A program made the position numbers and the translations under genes. From Rhizaria sp. SCN 62-66 (taxonomy: Eukaryota; Rhizaria, unplaced), in NCBI GenBank assembly GCA_001724265.1, contig MEDY01000084.1, positions 21,859 to 85,858 of the forward strand: a stretch of DNA of 64,000 bases. Reading direction: 5' to 3'. Of the stretch, positions 52,628 through 62,720 are shown piece after piece (within the stretch, counting starts at the first letter, position 1; the number at the start of each line of letters is the position of its first letter). The notes under the pieces are model-generated. The model was given only the letters and a program-made list of their open reading frames with translations. It was not told the origin of the DNA and ran no database searches.

Positions 52628-53559
52628 ATGCTGTCTCGGACGGTCACCACTCCTTTCCGCCTGATTGCGCGCACCACCGCCGCGCTGTCGCGCCCTGTTG
52701 CGGCCCTGCAGCGTGCGCACAGTGGCTGCGGCAACCCGTATCACAACCACCACCACGAGCACTCGGCCGCGTGCGCTCCCGCGCCCGCGCCCGGTGGCAA
52801 GTTCCGTCTCCAGACCACCTCTGTCTCATCCAAGCCCTCCGATGCTCCTGCTGCGCCCGCCGCTGCCGCCGCGCCCGCTGCTGCTGCAGCTGCCGCTGCT
52901 GCCACGGAGCCCGAGGGCACGTTCCGGTCCAACTCGTTTGTTGAGAAGGCCGTGTGCGATCCGTACGAGCTCGGCGGCAAGCCCCTCGCGCGCGGTATGG
53001 TCGCCGAAGAGATGGCCGCCCTGGCCCCCGAATGGGAGTACGACGACGCCGCCAAGGTCCTGCGCCGCACCATCTCTTTCGTACCCATGCACAAGCGCGC
53101 CCTCGCGGAGCAGGAGGCACACGCGCGCAAGCCTGTGCCCGCGGTGCTCCGTATGCCGCCCCCGCCACGGATGCCCGGCGCTGTGACTGGGCCCATCGAC
53201 GGCCCTGGCGCGTGCGCGCACCTTGCGCAAGTCATCTCCAATATCTGCACAAACAAGTACGTTCTGCGATATTATAACTAATTCGCTCGACATCTCAGTG
53301 TCACTGTAATGTTTCATTTTCAAGTCGTCGCTTTTGTCTCAATATTGCTTCGAACACTTCACTAACATAGTTCATAATGTTATCTCTCTCGTTCTGTATG
53401 TTTAGCGACCACTGGTTCTACAACGTGTCGCTGGTGCCGCGCAAGAGCCAGGTGATTGTGGAGCTCAAGACCGCCGGCCGCGCTGGCCTCACGCACGCTG
53501 ATTTCTACCTTGCGATTCAGATTGACGCTGTGCTGCTTACCACGTTCCGCATCTACTGA
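52628..53559 (+). CDS. Mitochondrial pterin-4a-carbinolamine dehydratase-like protein
   Basis: A 260-aa protein from exons 52628-53256 and 53406-53559 (donor GTACGT, acceptor TTTAG, codon split AA|C). The N-terminus MLSRTVTTPFRLIARTTAALSR is a good mitochondrial presequence. A His-rich then Ala-rich linker follows. The C-terminal part matches the PCD/DCoH fold: WEYDDAAKVLRRTISF, AHLAQVISNICTN, HWFYNVSLVP, VIVELKT and LTHADFYLAIQIDAV. Canonical enzymes carry an HHP motif before the aromatic-N strand. Here the aligned segment reads NNDHWFYN, so one catalytic His and the Pro appear to be lost. A loop insertion also separates the first strand from the helix. It may be a non-catalytic family member, like the mitochondrial PCD-like proteins reported to act in moco or assembly roles, but the function is unproven. 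The ATG directly follows CGCAG. Stop is TGA. Confidence 0.7.
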
Positions 53560-54135
53560 TTGAGTTTAAGTTGAATCTGCAGTGCAGTACATTTACTCTG
53601 CCTTTGCAGAACTACGATGAGCTCGCTCGTGAGCGATATTAACTTATTAATATGTGTGAAGACTAAGTTGTGCTGTGTTTACCTCATTCTATTGCTTCTC
53701 TAATTGAGTGGAGACGGCACGACTCGCCTGCTACAGTTTGGGCCAGTGGAAACAAGCAACAACAGAAAGTTATTTAATATGTGCAACGATCTTGTCCGGC
53801 GTCGTCACACTGGCGGGAAGAACATCAATTCTTGCCGACAATGGTGAGAGGGTGACAACAGTTATTTGGTTGAATCTTTACCACCGACGAGTACTCACGT
53901 ACGTATTTGTGTATTAATACAGTTCGTAAGCATGGCTGTTTGTGAGTGACCAGCAACGGAATTGTCTGCCTTCAACTATTGGTCTATTAAGAGTATTCAC
54001 GCTTACCATATTCTTGATTTTTATTGATTTCCACCACTGTGACCGATATTAATAGATCTGAGGTTAAGCGGACAAAAAAAAATCTCGCGTCCACCCCGTC
54101 CGAGCGAGCCGGAGCGTGGGAGGGCTGGGTCGAAG
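53560..54135. other. Intergenic region between PCD-like gene and tRNA
   Basis: AT-rich 3' flank. Nothing recognisable. Confidence 0.5.
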
Positions 54136-54145
54136 AAAAAAAAAA
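54136..54145 (-). terminator. RNA polymerase III terminator (T10)
   Basis: Ten consecutive T on the tRNA strand (A on the plus strand), starting five bases beyond the discriminator base. This is the normal Pol III stop signal and supports a live tRNA gene. Confidence 0.9.
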
Positions 54146-54150
54146 GAAAC

Positions 54151-54222
54151 TCCCACGACGGGATTCGAACCCGTGTTCAAGATTTTAGAGATCTCTGTCC
54201 TGGGCCACTAGACGACGTGGGA
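54151..54222 (-). tRNA. tRNA with anticodon CUA (reads UAG), Glu-like body
   Basis: 72 nt excluding the discriminator, with the 5' end at 54222. All arms fold: acceptor TCCCACG/CGTGGGA (7 of 7), D-stem GTCT/GGAC (one G-U) with a loop containing GG, anticodon stem GAGAT/ATCTT (one G-U), and T-stem ACGGG/CCCGT with loop TTCGAAT. The B box GGTTCGAATCC is perfect. The variable loop is four bases, there is no intron, and the discriminator is G. The anticodon loop CTCTAAA has U33 in place, so positions 34-36 are CTA, which pairs with the UAG codon. The TCCC start and GTCTAGTGG D-arm resemble eukaryotic tRNA-Glu, whose loop CTCTCAC differs at position 36 (and 38). Glutamate charging is therefore the best guess. 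A T10 terminator follows. It is either a genuine UAG-decoding tRNA or a recently mutated tRNA-Glu copy; the sound fold and signals favour function. Confidence 0.85.
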
Positions 54223-54714
54223 TGAGAGCAACCTCGAGCAAAAACCTCGGGAATGATCGATAAGGAGCTGGCTACTGGTGTTCTAAAAATACATGCAACG
54301 TAAGTGCATTGTTAATTCTATCGAAAAAACTAGAGCTACTAAGAGTCTTCAAAAAAAGACTCGGTTTTTGGTTAAAAGTTTTGATGTTATGGAAAATTGG
54401 GGGCAAATAGATTTTTTGTTAAATAGCATTATTGAATCTATACTAGATTTGTTGAGCAATAAAATAGCTATCTATTTTTAAAGGAGATGATAATAGAAGA
54501 GGGAAAATCAAATGTATTTTGAAAAACATCGAGGAGAGAGCTCACTTGAGCTGTTTCAATTTCATTAAAGCTAATCGTTACTTTCCAAAGCAAACGAGGT
54601 GAGCGGGAGAGGGATATCATCGGAGATTCTTAACATGGATACGAGACTAGACGAGACTAGACGAGACGAGACTACTATACAGGCGAGGGGGAGAGAGGGA
54701 GCTAGGCTTAATGG
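54223..54714. other. Intergenic region between tRNA and formin 3' end
   Basis: AT-rich upstream flank of the tRNA and 3' flank of the formin. An ACGAGACTAG tandem repeat is near 54641-54673. No gene is supported. Confidence 0.5.
54641..54673. repeat. ACGAGACTAG tandem repeat
   Basis: Two exact 10-bp units followed by shortened copies, about 45 bp past the formin stop codon. Confidence 0.8.
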
Positions 54715-57154
54715 TTAATGGGGACGCGCAGCGGGCGGCGGCATGTTGGGCGCAGGCGCAGCGCTCGGCACAACACTGGCGCGCGCAGCGGGGGGCGGAG
54801 CCCGTGGGAATCCTCCGGCGGCCGTACTGCCGCGCGCCGAGGGTGGCGGCGGCGCACCGCTGAGTCCGCCGACACCAGGTACAACAAGTACAGATCCGCG
54901 CGCGGCGTCGAACATGCGGCGCGTGTCCTGGTTCGCTGACCGTGCGGCACGGCGCGCGTTGATCTCCTTGAGAATGTCGGCCGAGTTGCCGCCGCGCAGC
55001 GTCGCGCCGACCTTGCGGCCGAGCCCGTCCGCGGGCGCACCGGCTGCAGCGCCCGCGGCCGCGCCAGAGGCACCGGCAGCGGCATCGTCGCCCGCACCAG
55101 TAGCAGCGGCGGCGGCGGTGGAGGAACCGCGGCTCTTGAGCCCTGAGGGCGACGCGCCCTCGATCGTCACCACCGGGCCCGACGCCGCAGCCGCGGCACC
55201 AGCGCCCGCGCCAGCAGCGGCATTGGCGTCGCCGGCGTTGGCGTCGTCGGCCGGCTTGCGGGACTTAAGCCCTGCGACGCCCATCGCGGCCGCAGCCGCC
55301 AGCGCGCCCATGTTCGGCGCAGCGCCAGCAGCACCGCCAGCGCCAGCAGCGGCGCCAGCAGCGGCGGCGCCGGGGCCGCCCGCCTTGGCGCGCGCTTCGG
55401 CGGCGGCCTTGATGCGCTCTTGGCGCTCCTTCTCGGCGACTTCCTTGGCGAGCTGCTGCTGCGCCTGGCGCAACTGCGTGATGAACTCGTTGAACAGCGC
55501 AAACGCGGCGTCCATGGGGAACGTCTTGGGGTCTTCGCCGAACATCGCAGCCACGGCGTCGGCCTCGGTAGCCACACGTGCGTGCTCAGCGGCCAGCGCT
55601 TCGGCCTGCGGCGCGTACTCGGCCACAAAGGCGCCCATCACGGCCGCGAAACGGTCAGAGTCGGAAGGCTTGGCGGCCTTAACGTCGGTGGACGCGCGCG
55701 TCATCGTGTTACCGACACGCGCAACCTCAGACGCCAGCACAGCGGCCTCGACGCGAGACGCCGCGGGGAGATCCGTCAGCTCGTCCAGCAGCGTCTGCAG
55801 CGGCTTGCTGGCCGTGTCACGCTCCAGCAGCTGCACGAGGAACTGCAGCAGGTTCGACTTGTTGTCAACGGTCTTGGTCGCCGCCAGCTTGGGCAGGAAT
55901 GCGACCTTGAAGCCGTACGCACCGCCCTTGGCGCCGCCGCCGTTGAGGTAGTTGCCGAGCGCGAGCACGTACTCGAGCGTCTTGCGCAGTGCCTTGGACT
56001 CGCGCAGCGTCGTGAGCGTGCGCAGACACAGCTGCACCTTGCCGCGCGCTTCCTCGAGCTGCGCTGCAAACGTCTGCTTGAACAGGAAGAGCTCGAGACG
56101 GCGCTGCAGACGCGGGATCTGCGCCATTGCGAGGAAAAACCGCTCAGGATTGCCGAGTTGCTCGGGCGGCCCGTCGTAGCCCTGCACCATCTCGATCTCT
56201 TCGGGCGTGGGGATACACTTAAGCAGCGTGGTCACCTTCTCAACGGGCAGCGCCTTCTCGTCCATGCTGAGAATCGCGTCGCGCAAGGCCTCGTGAGTCA
56301 ACGGACGGAAGCGTGCGATCGCGATGGCGACGTTCTGCCCGCGCTGGCCGTCGACCAGCGTCACCACAGAGGGCGCGCCGCCGCCGACGGTGCTCGCGCG
56401 CCGGTCGTCCTTGCCGGGCGCCGCGCTGTCCTTGCCTTCGTCCTCGGCGCCCGCAGTCTTGGGCTTGGAGAGACAGAAGAGGGACTCGAACTCGGAGGCG
56501 TCGAGCGGCACCTTCTGGTCAGAGAGGTCGTTCCAGACGGTCTTTTCGACCTCGAAATCGTCGACCTTGGTCCAGTGCAGCGCGCGCATCTTGGTCCCAG
56601 GCGCGACAGACTTCTTAGTGTACGGCAGTTTCGCCTTGGGCTTGGGCGCCGGCGCCGCGGCGGGGGCGGAGAAGCCGAACAAATCGCCGGGTGGCGGGGG
56701 CGCGCCGAAGAGGTCTCCGGGCGGCGGGGGAGGCGCGCCGAAGAGGTCCGCGGGTGGGGGCGGGGGGCCGCCGCCGAAGAGGTCCGCGGGCGGCGGGGGG
56801 ATGCCGCCCGCGGCGCCGGGACCGGGGCCGAAGAGATCCATGGGCGGAGGCGGGATGCCCCCGGGACCGGCGGAGGGGCCGAAGAGGTCCGCGGGCGGGG
56901 GTGGGATGCCGGGGCCGCCCGTGCCGGGGCCGAACAGGTCCATCGGCGGCGGGGGAATCGCGGGGCCGCCGGAGCCGGGACCGAATAAGTCCATGGGAGG
57001 CGGCGGGATCGCGGGGCCGCCGGTGCCAGGACCGAAGAGGTCCATCGGGGGCGGCGGGATACCAGCAGCAGCGGCAGCGGCGGCGGCAGGGGCGGCGGCA
57101 GACGAGGGGCCACCGCACTTGCCACACAGCGCTGACGACGACGAGGAAGCAGCA

Positions 57155-57187
<33 letters not shown>

Positions 57188-59444
57188 GGCGCGGAGCCAG
57201 CGGCGGCAGCGGAGGCAGCGGCCTTGGCGACGGCCTCCGCGGACTCCGCGCGCGCAGTCTCAGTCTGCTTGTTGGCGTCAACAAGCTGGGCGCGGAGCTT
57301 CGCGATCTCGTCCTCGGCCGCCGCAAGCTTCATCCCGGCCGCGTGCGCGCGCTGGCGCTGCTCCTCGGCGGCCTTGGCCGCCTCGGCCAAGTCGGCGGCG
57401 GCGGCGGCAGCGGCGGCGGCGACGGAGCCCGAGCGCGCGGCGGCGGCGTCAGCGGCGGCGAAGAGCTCCTGCAGCGTCAAGGGCGCGGCGTCGGCGGGGT
57501 CGGGGTTTCCGAGCACCGCCGCGGCCGCCGGGTCCGTCGAGGGATCCGAGGCATGCGCCATCACAAGCCTGCGCGCCAGCTGTAACAACGTAGCCCACAC
57601 AGCGTCGCCCTGCACGGGGTCGGTGGGTGCGGCGGCGAGCAGCTGCAGCAGCGGCAGCAGGTGCTGGCCGAAACGGGGCGCGACGTGCGACTGCAGGAAG
57701 CCGAGCAGTGCGGAGAGGTCCGAGTAGTCGAGCCCGCCGCGCGTGGCTTCGAGCGCGTCCTCGGCCGCCGCGGTATCGTACAGGTCCAACTGCACCTGGA
57801 TCTCGGCCCACACGTCGTCTTTGCGCGCTGCCGCGGCCGCAGCGCCGACGGTGCCCGGCGCGCCCGCCGTGCCGGGGGCGACCGACGCCGCGCTCGCGCC
57901 CGCGGGGAGCTTCGCGGGCGTGCTAGGGAAAGCAGGATTCGCTGCCGCGGTGGCAGCGGCGGAGCCCGCGGTGGGGGAGCTAGGCGGGAGGATCGACTGG
58001 CGCCCGGGAGTGGCGCGGGTGCGGGACGCGGCGGAGGCGGCAGCGAGGGCGTCTTCGGCGACGTTCTCACCCACTGCAACGACGAGCGTGGATGTTGATG
58101 AGGCGGGTGCGCTGAGAGAGGGCTGTGTCATCAGACTCACGCCGACCGCGGAGGAAGAGAGAGTGGCGGGCACGAGGTGCGCGTACACGCCATCCTTGAG
58201 TCTGTCAAGCGCAGCAGGAAGCCCCGCCGTCTCGAACATCCGGCGCGTGTGCAAGCGGTCTTCGAGCAAGTCCGGTGCGTTGATGAGCGCGTTTACGAGC
58301 ACGAGGGCCTCGCGCTTAACCTGCGGCGGCAGCGCGCCCTCGGTGGCGGACAGCGGCAGCGAGCCTGGGGACGCGGCCGCGCCCGCGCGCGGGGTTTGCG
58401 GCGGCGTCGAGGCTGAGTACGCAGAAGACGACGCTGTGTTGGGGTCTGGGCGCATGAGCATGTTGACGAGGAACTTGAACGGCACGCGGCCGCGCGCGGG
58501 GTCCGTCAGCGCCGAGTAGACGAGCGGGAAACCAGTGGTGAGGTCGGCGGACGCGATGAAGGCGCAGAGCGAGAGAACGAGCTCTTTGCTCTCACTGTCA
58601 CTGCTACCGGCTGCAAGCAGTACGACGAGGGGCTCGACCGCGGCGGGCAGCTGCAGCAGCGAGCGGAGACCAACCTCGGTGTACGCCAGCGCGAGCACAC
58701 AGCGCAGCGCGCGGGCGACAAAGACGTGCGAGCGTGCGGGGCGTTGCGCGGACTCAAGCAGCGCGCCCATGCCGCCTGCGCGGAGGAATTGGCCCATCCA
58801 CGTCTTGGTCTGGCCGCCGATGACGAGGCGCAGACGCTCCAGATCTTCCTCGTTGACTGAGTCCGACGTGAGCGTCGTCGCCCAGTGGTTCGGGTCGTCG
58901 CGCTGGCGGTCGCGCGCGCGCTCAGACGACTCCTGGCGCTGCGCTTGCACGAGCATCCATTTTTGGGCGAGCGGGAGAGCGCGCATGGCGTCGCGCGCGG
59001 AGGCCTTGATCTGGCGCTCCTCAATGAGCTCCTCCAGGAGCTTGTCGATGCCAGTCTGGTCGGGCATGTCAGAGTTGGTGGGCATCGCGGAGGCCGCGGC
59101 GTCCTTCTTGCGGCAGTTTTGCACGCAGGCCTCGCACAACCGCGTACCAGGAACGATATTCTGCGCGGGGAAGTTGTTCGTCTTGGAGCTGCATTCCTTG
59201 CAGAAGCTGCTCTTGCAAACACTGCGCAGGTCAAGGTGGGTAAGGTGGAGGTTAAAACAGAGGTCTAGTAAGCGACTGGCGCGTAGTTTTGTCAGGAAAG
59301 GAGCAGTGGGTGATGAGTGACAGGTGGGGAGCTCGAGAAGCAGTCTGGGATAGTGGGGGAAACGTACAAGCACTCGTACTTCTTTGTGAAGAAGCCGAAT
59401 GTTTTGTCACAGCCGGGGCCTTGACAGGCCTTCTCGTCCGGCAT
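54715..59444 (-). CDS. Formin with N-terminal FYVE-like zinc finger
   Basis: A 1527-aa actin nucleator/elongator. The exons are 59444-59368 and 59221-54715; the donor is GTACGT, the acceptor GCGCAG and the split codon TT|T. Splicing assembles a zinc finger with eight cysteines: CQGPGC, then YECFVC, SFCKEC and LCEAC. The spacing is that of FYVE domains, although the RRHHC motif is replaced by TKKYEC. A GBD/FH3-type armadillo region follows (about 90-390), then low complexity and a short coiled coil. FH1 (about 746-886) is made of PPPPMDLFGPG-type repeats. FH2 (about 899-1300) has TKMRALHWTKVDDFEVEKTVW and the conserved GNYLNGG region. A C-terminal ILKEINARRAARS segment resembles a DAD or WH2-like tail. 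The FYVE-like finger suggests recruitment to PI3P-bearing endosomes. CACAG directly abuts the ATG. Stop is TAA. Confidence 0.9.
56680..57070. repeat. FH1 tandem repeats
   Basis: About nine imperfect units encoding PPPPMDLFG- or PPPPADLFG-type proline blocks with Gly/Pro spacers. Near-identical ~50-bp DNA units at 56930-57060 indicate recent duplication. Confidence 0.9.
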
Positions 59445-60181
59445 CTGTGTCGTGGAGCAGTGGGCGAGGTGTCGAGAGAGGAGGAAGGGGATGTTAGCTC
59501 GGACGATATGCAGGACGTCTGTTGCAGACGCATTTCTTCGCGTGAAGCCGGATTTTGTTTGAATAGAGATAATAAGTTTGGATAGCCAACTCAATTTACA
59601 ATATCAACTTTCAAGAAAACACGGAAAAAAGCGGACGAAAACGGCACAGCACCAGTGGATAAAAAGCACACGCGCTTGGGGTTTCATGTGCCCTCGCAGC
59701 AGCCCTCCTCCATCGCCGCCGCGCGCACTCAAACGGCTCTAAAACACACACATTTCACTTGCTTTGAGGATGATAAACAAGGGTTTTAAAAGTAATTTTA
59801 GAATATAGCTTTAAATGCTTTGTGTAGTATCAATATTCAGTATTATTTTTACGACTAGTTTTTGTTTCTTACTGAAAAGGTACTTTGTATGAGTGGATAG
59901 ATAGCTATGTTAAAAAAGTGACGAGCGAACGCGAGTCTCGGTCTCTTCGTCTCGTCTCGCGGGACAACTGGCCCGCTTCCACGCGTGTACCCTGTACGGG
60001 CGCACACACGCACGGCCCTTGAGGCTTGCAGCCAACACTCGTCATTCATCACGTAGAACAACACAGCGCAGCGCAATGCACGTGCACCGTGTCAAGTCAG
60101 TCCGTAGTATAGTATCAATGTCAGAGTCTGTGTGACAGCAAGCCTGTCTTAATATTGAAAAGCTCAGATGGTCTCCGCTGC
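59445..60181. other. Intergenic region between formin and coiled-coil gene
   Basis: Formin promoter side and 3' flank of the coiled-coil gene. No gene is seen. Confidence 0.5.
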
Positions 60182-61261
60182 TCACATCGGCTGCTCGACG
60201 CTCTCCAGCTCGCCGTTATGCTCACCGTCATACCCGTCTGCGTCGTCCGCCGCCGCCGCATCATCCGCCATGCCGTGCCCGATATCCCCGCCGGGCGCCT
60301 GCCCATACGCCAGCGTCCGCGCGTCGGGGTCGCCCTCACGCCGCGCACTGTTCCCGCCCCCGTTGGCGTCGCCGCGGGCGGAGCCGCGCGCGGTGCCGGC
60401 GCGGCTGTCGCCAGCAGAGCCGGTGCCAGTGTTGCGGCCGTCCGAGGCCATGGGCGCGTGCGTGCGCCCGTGCGACGCCAGCAGCGCCTCCTCGAGCTCG
60501 GCGTACGCGCGGCGCTGCTCCTCCTGCGCCTGCGCGAGGAGATCGATGAGCTCGCGCTCGCGGCGCTCCATCGACGACACGCGATGCTCGTGGTCCTGCG
60601 AGCGCTCAGCCTCCTCGAGCAGCTTGCCGCGGAACGTGTCTTCCGCGCGCTGCCGGCGCTGATCGAGGAGTTGCTCGCGGGAGCGGCGGCCGTCCTGGTG
60701 CTGCTGCACGATCGCGGCCTTCATCTCGCGCGCGCGCTGGAGGCTTTGCTCGCGCTGCATTTGGATCAGCTCAAGGTTCTTGGCGTGCTCTTCGACGAGC
60801 TTGCGCGCTTCTTGGCGCTTGAGGGACTCGATCGCCTGCTCGTTGCTCTGCCGCGACAGCGCCACGCGCTCGCGGGCAATGCGGGACGCCTGGCGGATGC
60901 GTTCGGCTTCGCGCTGGCGGCGTGCAAGTTCGGCTTCCTTGGCGCGGTTACGCTCTTCGATCTGGCTGCGGTGCTCGCGAATCGCCTTGGTGCGCGCACG
61001 CGCCTCGTTGATCTTCGCCTGGGCCTTCTCCAACTCGATCTGTAGCGGGAGTGCAAGCAAGGCAGACAGTGGGGACGGGTGAGGTTAGGTGTACACGAGA
61101 GAAAGATTTGCAAGAGCGATGAGGTCAAAGACAAGAGAGAGCGGTGAGTCGGCACAGGGGCAACAGGGAAAGGGACGTACCTTGAGGAGCAAGATGCGGT
61201 TGGAAAGCTTTTTTTCCTCAATTTCTTTAAGGCGACGGTACGCCCGTGCTGCGTTAAGCAT
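60182..61261 (-). CDS. Coiled-coil protein of unknown function
   Basis: A 312-aa protein from exons 61261-61181 and 61039-60182, both phase 0 (donor GTACGT, acceptor CTACAG). Almost the entire first 220 residues form an uninterrupted Arg/Glu/Gln-rich coiled coil: YRRLKEIEEKKLSNRILLLK, then IELEKAQAKINEARARTKAI. The remainder is a Gly/Ala/Asp-rich tail. The composition recalls axonemal or basal-body coiled-coil proteins, but I recognise no family signature. The start is the first ATG after a CCTTAG acceptor 12 nt upstream. The frame continues upstream as EVDV across that acceptor, so a short extra 5' exon (for example ending before GTACTC at about 61620) is possible. It is divergent from the eIF4E gene. 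Stop is TGA. Confidence 0.7.
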
Positions 61262-61919
61262 GACGTCGACCTCCTAAGGTGGGCAACGGGAAAGTAAGGC
61301 AAACGCAATGGTGACTGGTGAGAAAAGAGACCTCTTGCACAGATATACCGGGGAACATTTACAGAAAAACTGTTTAGATATAATAAAAACGCGCCAGCGA
61401 CAGAGCCAAAAAAAGAGATGAATATCGCGTCACACGGATGTGGAGCGCCAGGCAAAGGCTTTCACGAAAGCGATAACGGCTGTTAGCACTCCAGAAACGG
61501 GACTCGACTGCAGACCAGCTGCTGCTGGTCGACCGACCGAGCCCAAGGCTTTCCAAGGACGAAGACTGCCGCGACGCGGAATCGGGCTTGTGTGCGCCAA
61601 CGAGACCTTACGATAGAGAGTACCGAATTGGATTGCATTGTTGAGCAATTTTTGTGCTTAGTGTGCTAATTATGTGTTCCATGTATGGGGTCTAGAAAGT
61701 CTACGACGACTCTCAAAAAGCCCTACCGCAGAGCATGCAGACTGCGTGCCCAACTGGCCCAATCCGCGTGCATTCCGCAGTGCGCAGCAGCTATTCTGCT
61801 AGCCCATACTTTTCATGCGCTTAATTAGTCCAAGTAGTGTCCCAAAACCACTCTTGTATCCAGCTCACCCGACATTTTCCCCTTCTATTTGTTCCTTTAT
61901 CGCACTCTTCTGCAGCCAC
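61262..61919. other. Divergent intergenic region, coiled-coil gene / eIF4E
   Basis: Mixed composition with no gene supported. A GACCGACCGA element lies at 61526-61540. A CTGCAG acceptor lies 4 nt before the eIF4E ATG. Confidence 0.45.
61526..61540. promoter_or_regulatory. TGGTCGACCGACCGA motif, candidate promoter element
   Basis: A GGTCG/CGACC dyad of the same family as the elements at 2475 and 23813. It is about 270 bp upstream of the coiled-coil gene and 380 bp upstream of eIF4E. Confidence 0.3.
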
Positions 61920-62720
61920 ATGTCCGCTTCTGCCGAGCCTGTGCCCGCCGCCACCGCTGCCGCCGTGGCCACCGAGACGCCCGCGGTGACGGTGCCGACC
62001 GCGTCCACCGTGCACAAGCTGCAGTCCGAGTGGGCGTTCTGGTACGACGAGCGCAAGCCTCACACGACTGACTTTACCGACTACAAGCAGTCCCTCACCA
62101 AGCTCTCTTCCTTCAACACTCTCGAGGGCTTCTGGCAGACGTACGGCAACATCGCGAACCCGGACTCGTACCCGCGCGAGTGCTCGCTGTACCTCGTCCG
62201 CGGCAAGTCCACCCCGGCCTGGGAGTCCTTCCCCAACGGCGGCTGCTGGATCATCCGTGTCCGCAAGCGCAACACCCTCATTGACCGTCTCTGGGAGGAG
62301 CTTTGCTTCGCGTGTGTCGGCGAGCTTTTCGCGCACCCCGACGTCTGCTGCATCGGTGTCTCCACGCGCAACCGCGAGGACGTGCTCACCGTGTGGAATA
62401 TTGACAACTCGAACCCCAACACGCGCTTTATCATCGGCGAGAAGCTCCGTGAGCTGCTGAACCTCGACGCCTCCACTCAGGTCGACTACAAGACGTTCCT
62501 GTCCGCGATCCAGGACGGCTCTTCGTTCAAGAACGCGCAGTCGTACATGTACGCCAACGCCAACGTCAACAGCACTGCGATGCCCGCGCTGCCTGTCGTC
62601 AACGCCCCTGCGCCCTCGAGCAACAATAACGCGCGGAATAGTATGGCGAGTCTGCGCAAGAGTCCCGCGTTCGTGCCCGCTGCTGCGGCCGCCGCGCCCG
62701 CGCCCGCGCCCCTCGAGTAA
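61920..62720 (+). CDS. eIF4E-family cap-binding protein, class II (4EHP-like)
   Basis: A 266-aa single-exon protein. The core runs from HKLQSEWAFWYDERK through TLEGFWQTYGNI, AWESFPNGGCWIIRVRK and GVSTRNREDVLTVWN to about residue 215. The tail after that is Asn/Ala/Pro-rich. Of the two cap-stacking tryptophans of canonical eIF4E, the second is kept (W101, with E102 for the guanine base). The first aligns with Tyr55. A Tyr at this position is the signature of class II members (4EHP, nCBP), which bind the cap but mostly repress translation. R151 would contact the phosphates. The segment NPDSYPREC replaces the class I loop. A translational repressor or alternative initiation factor is therefore more likely than the main eIF4E. 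The ATG is 4 nt after a CTGCAG acceptor. Stop is TAA. Confidence 0.9.
   Translation: MSASAEPVPAATAAAVATETPAVTVPTASTVHKLQSEWAFWYDERKPHTTDFTDYKQSLTKLSSFNTLEGFWQTYGNIANPDSYPRECSLYLVRGKSTPAWESFPNGGCWIIRVRKRNTLIDRLWEELCFACVGELFAHPDVCCIGVSTRNREDVLTVWNIDNSNPNTRFIIGEKLRELLNLDASTQVDYKTFLSAIQDGSSFKNAQSYMYANANVNSTAMPALPVVNAPAPSSNNNARNSMASLRKSPAFVPAAAAAAPAPAPLE

Noticed and set aside
54151-54222. Alternative foldings of the tRNA that would give another anticodon, such as a normal CUC
   Set aside because: Shifting the anticodon stem by one base breaks pairs. Only GAGAT/ATCTT gives five pairs with U33 and a seven-base loop, and this fixes CUA.
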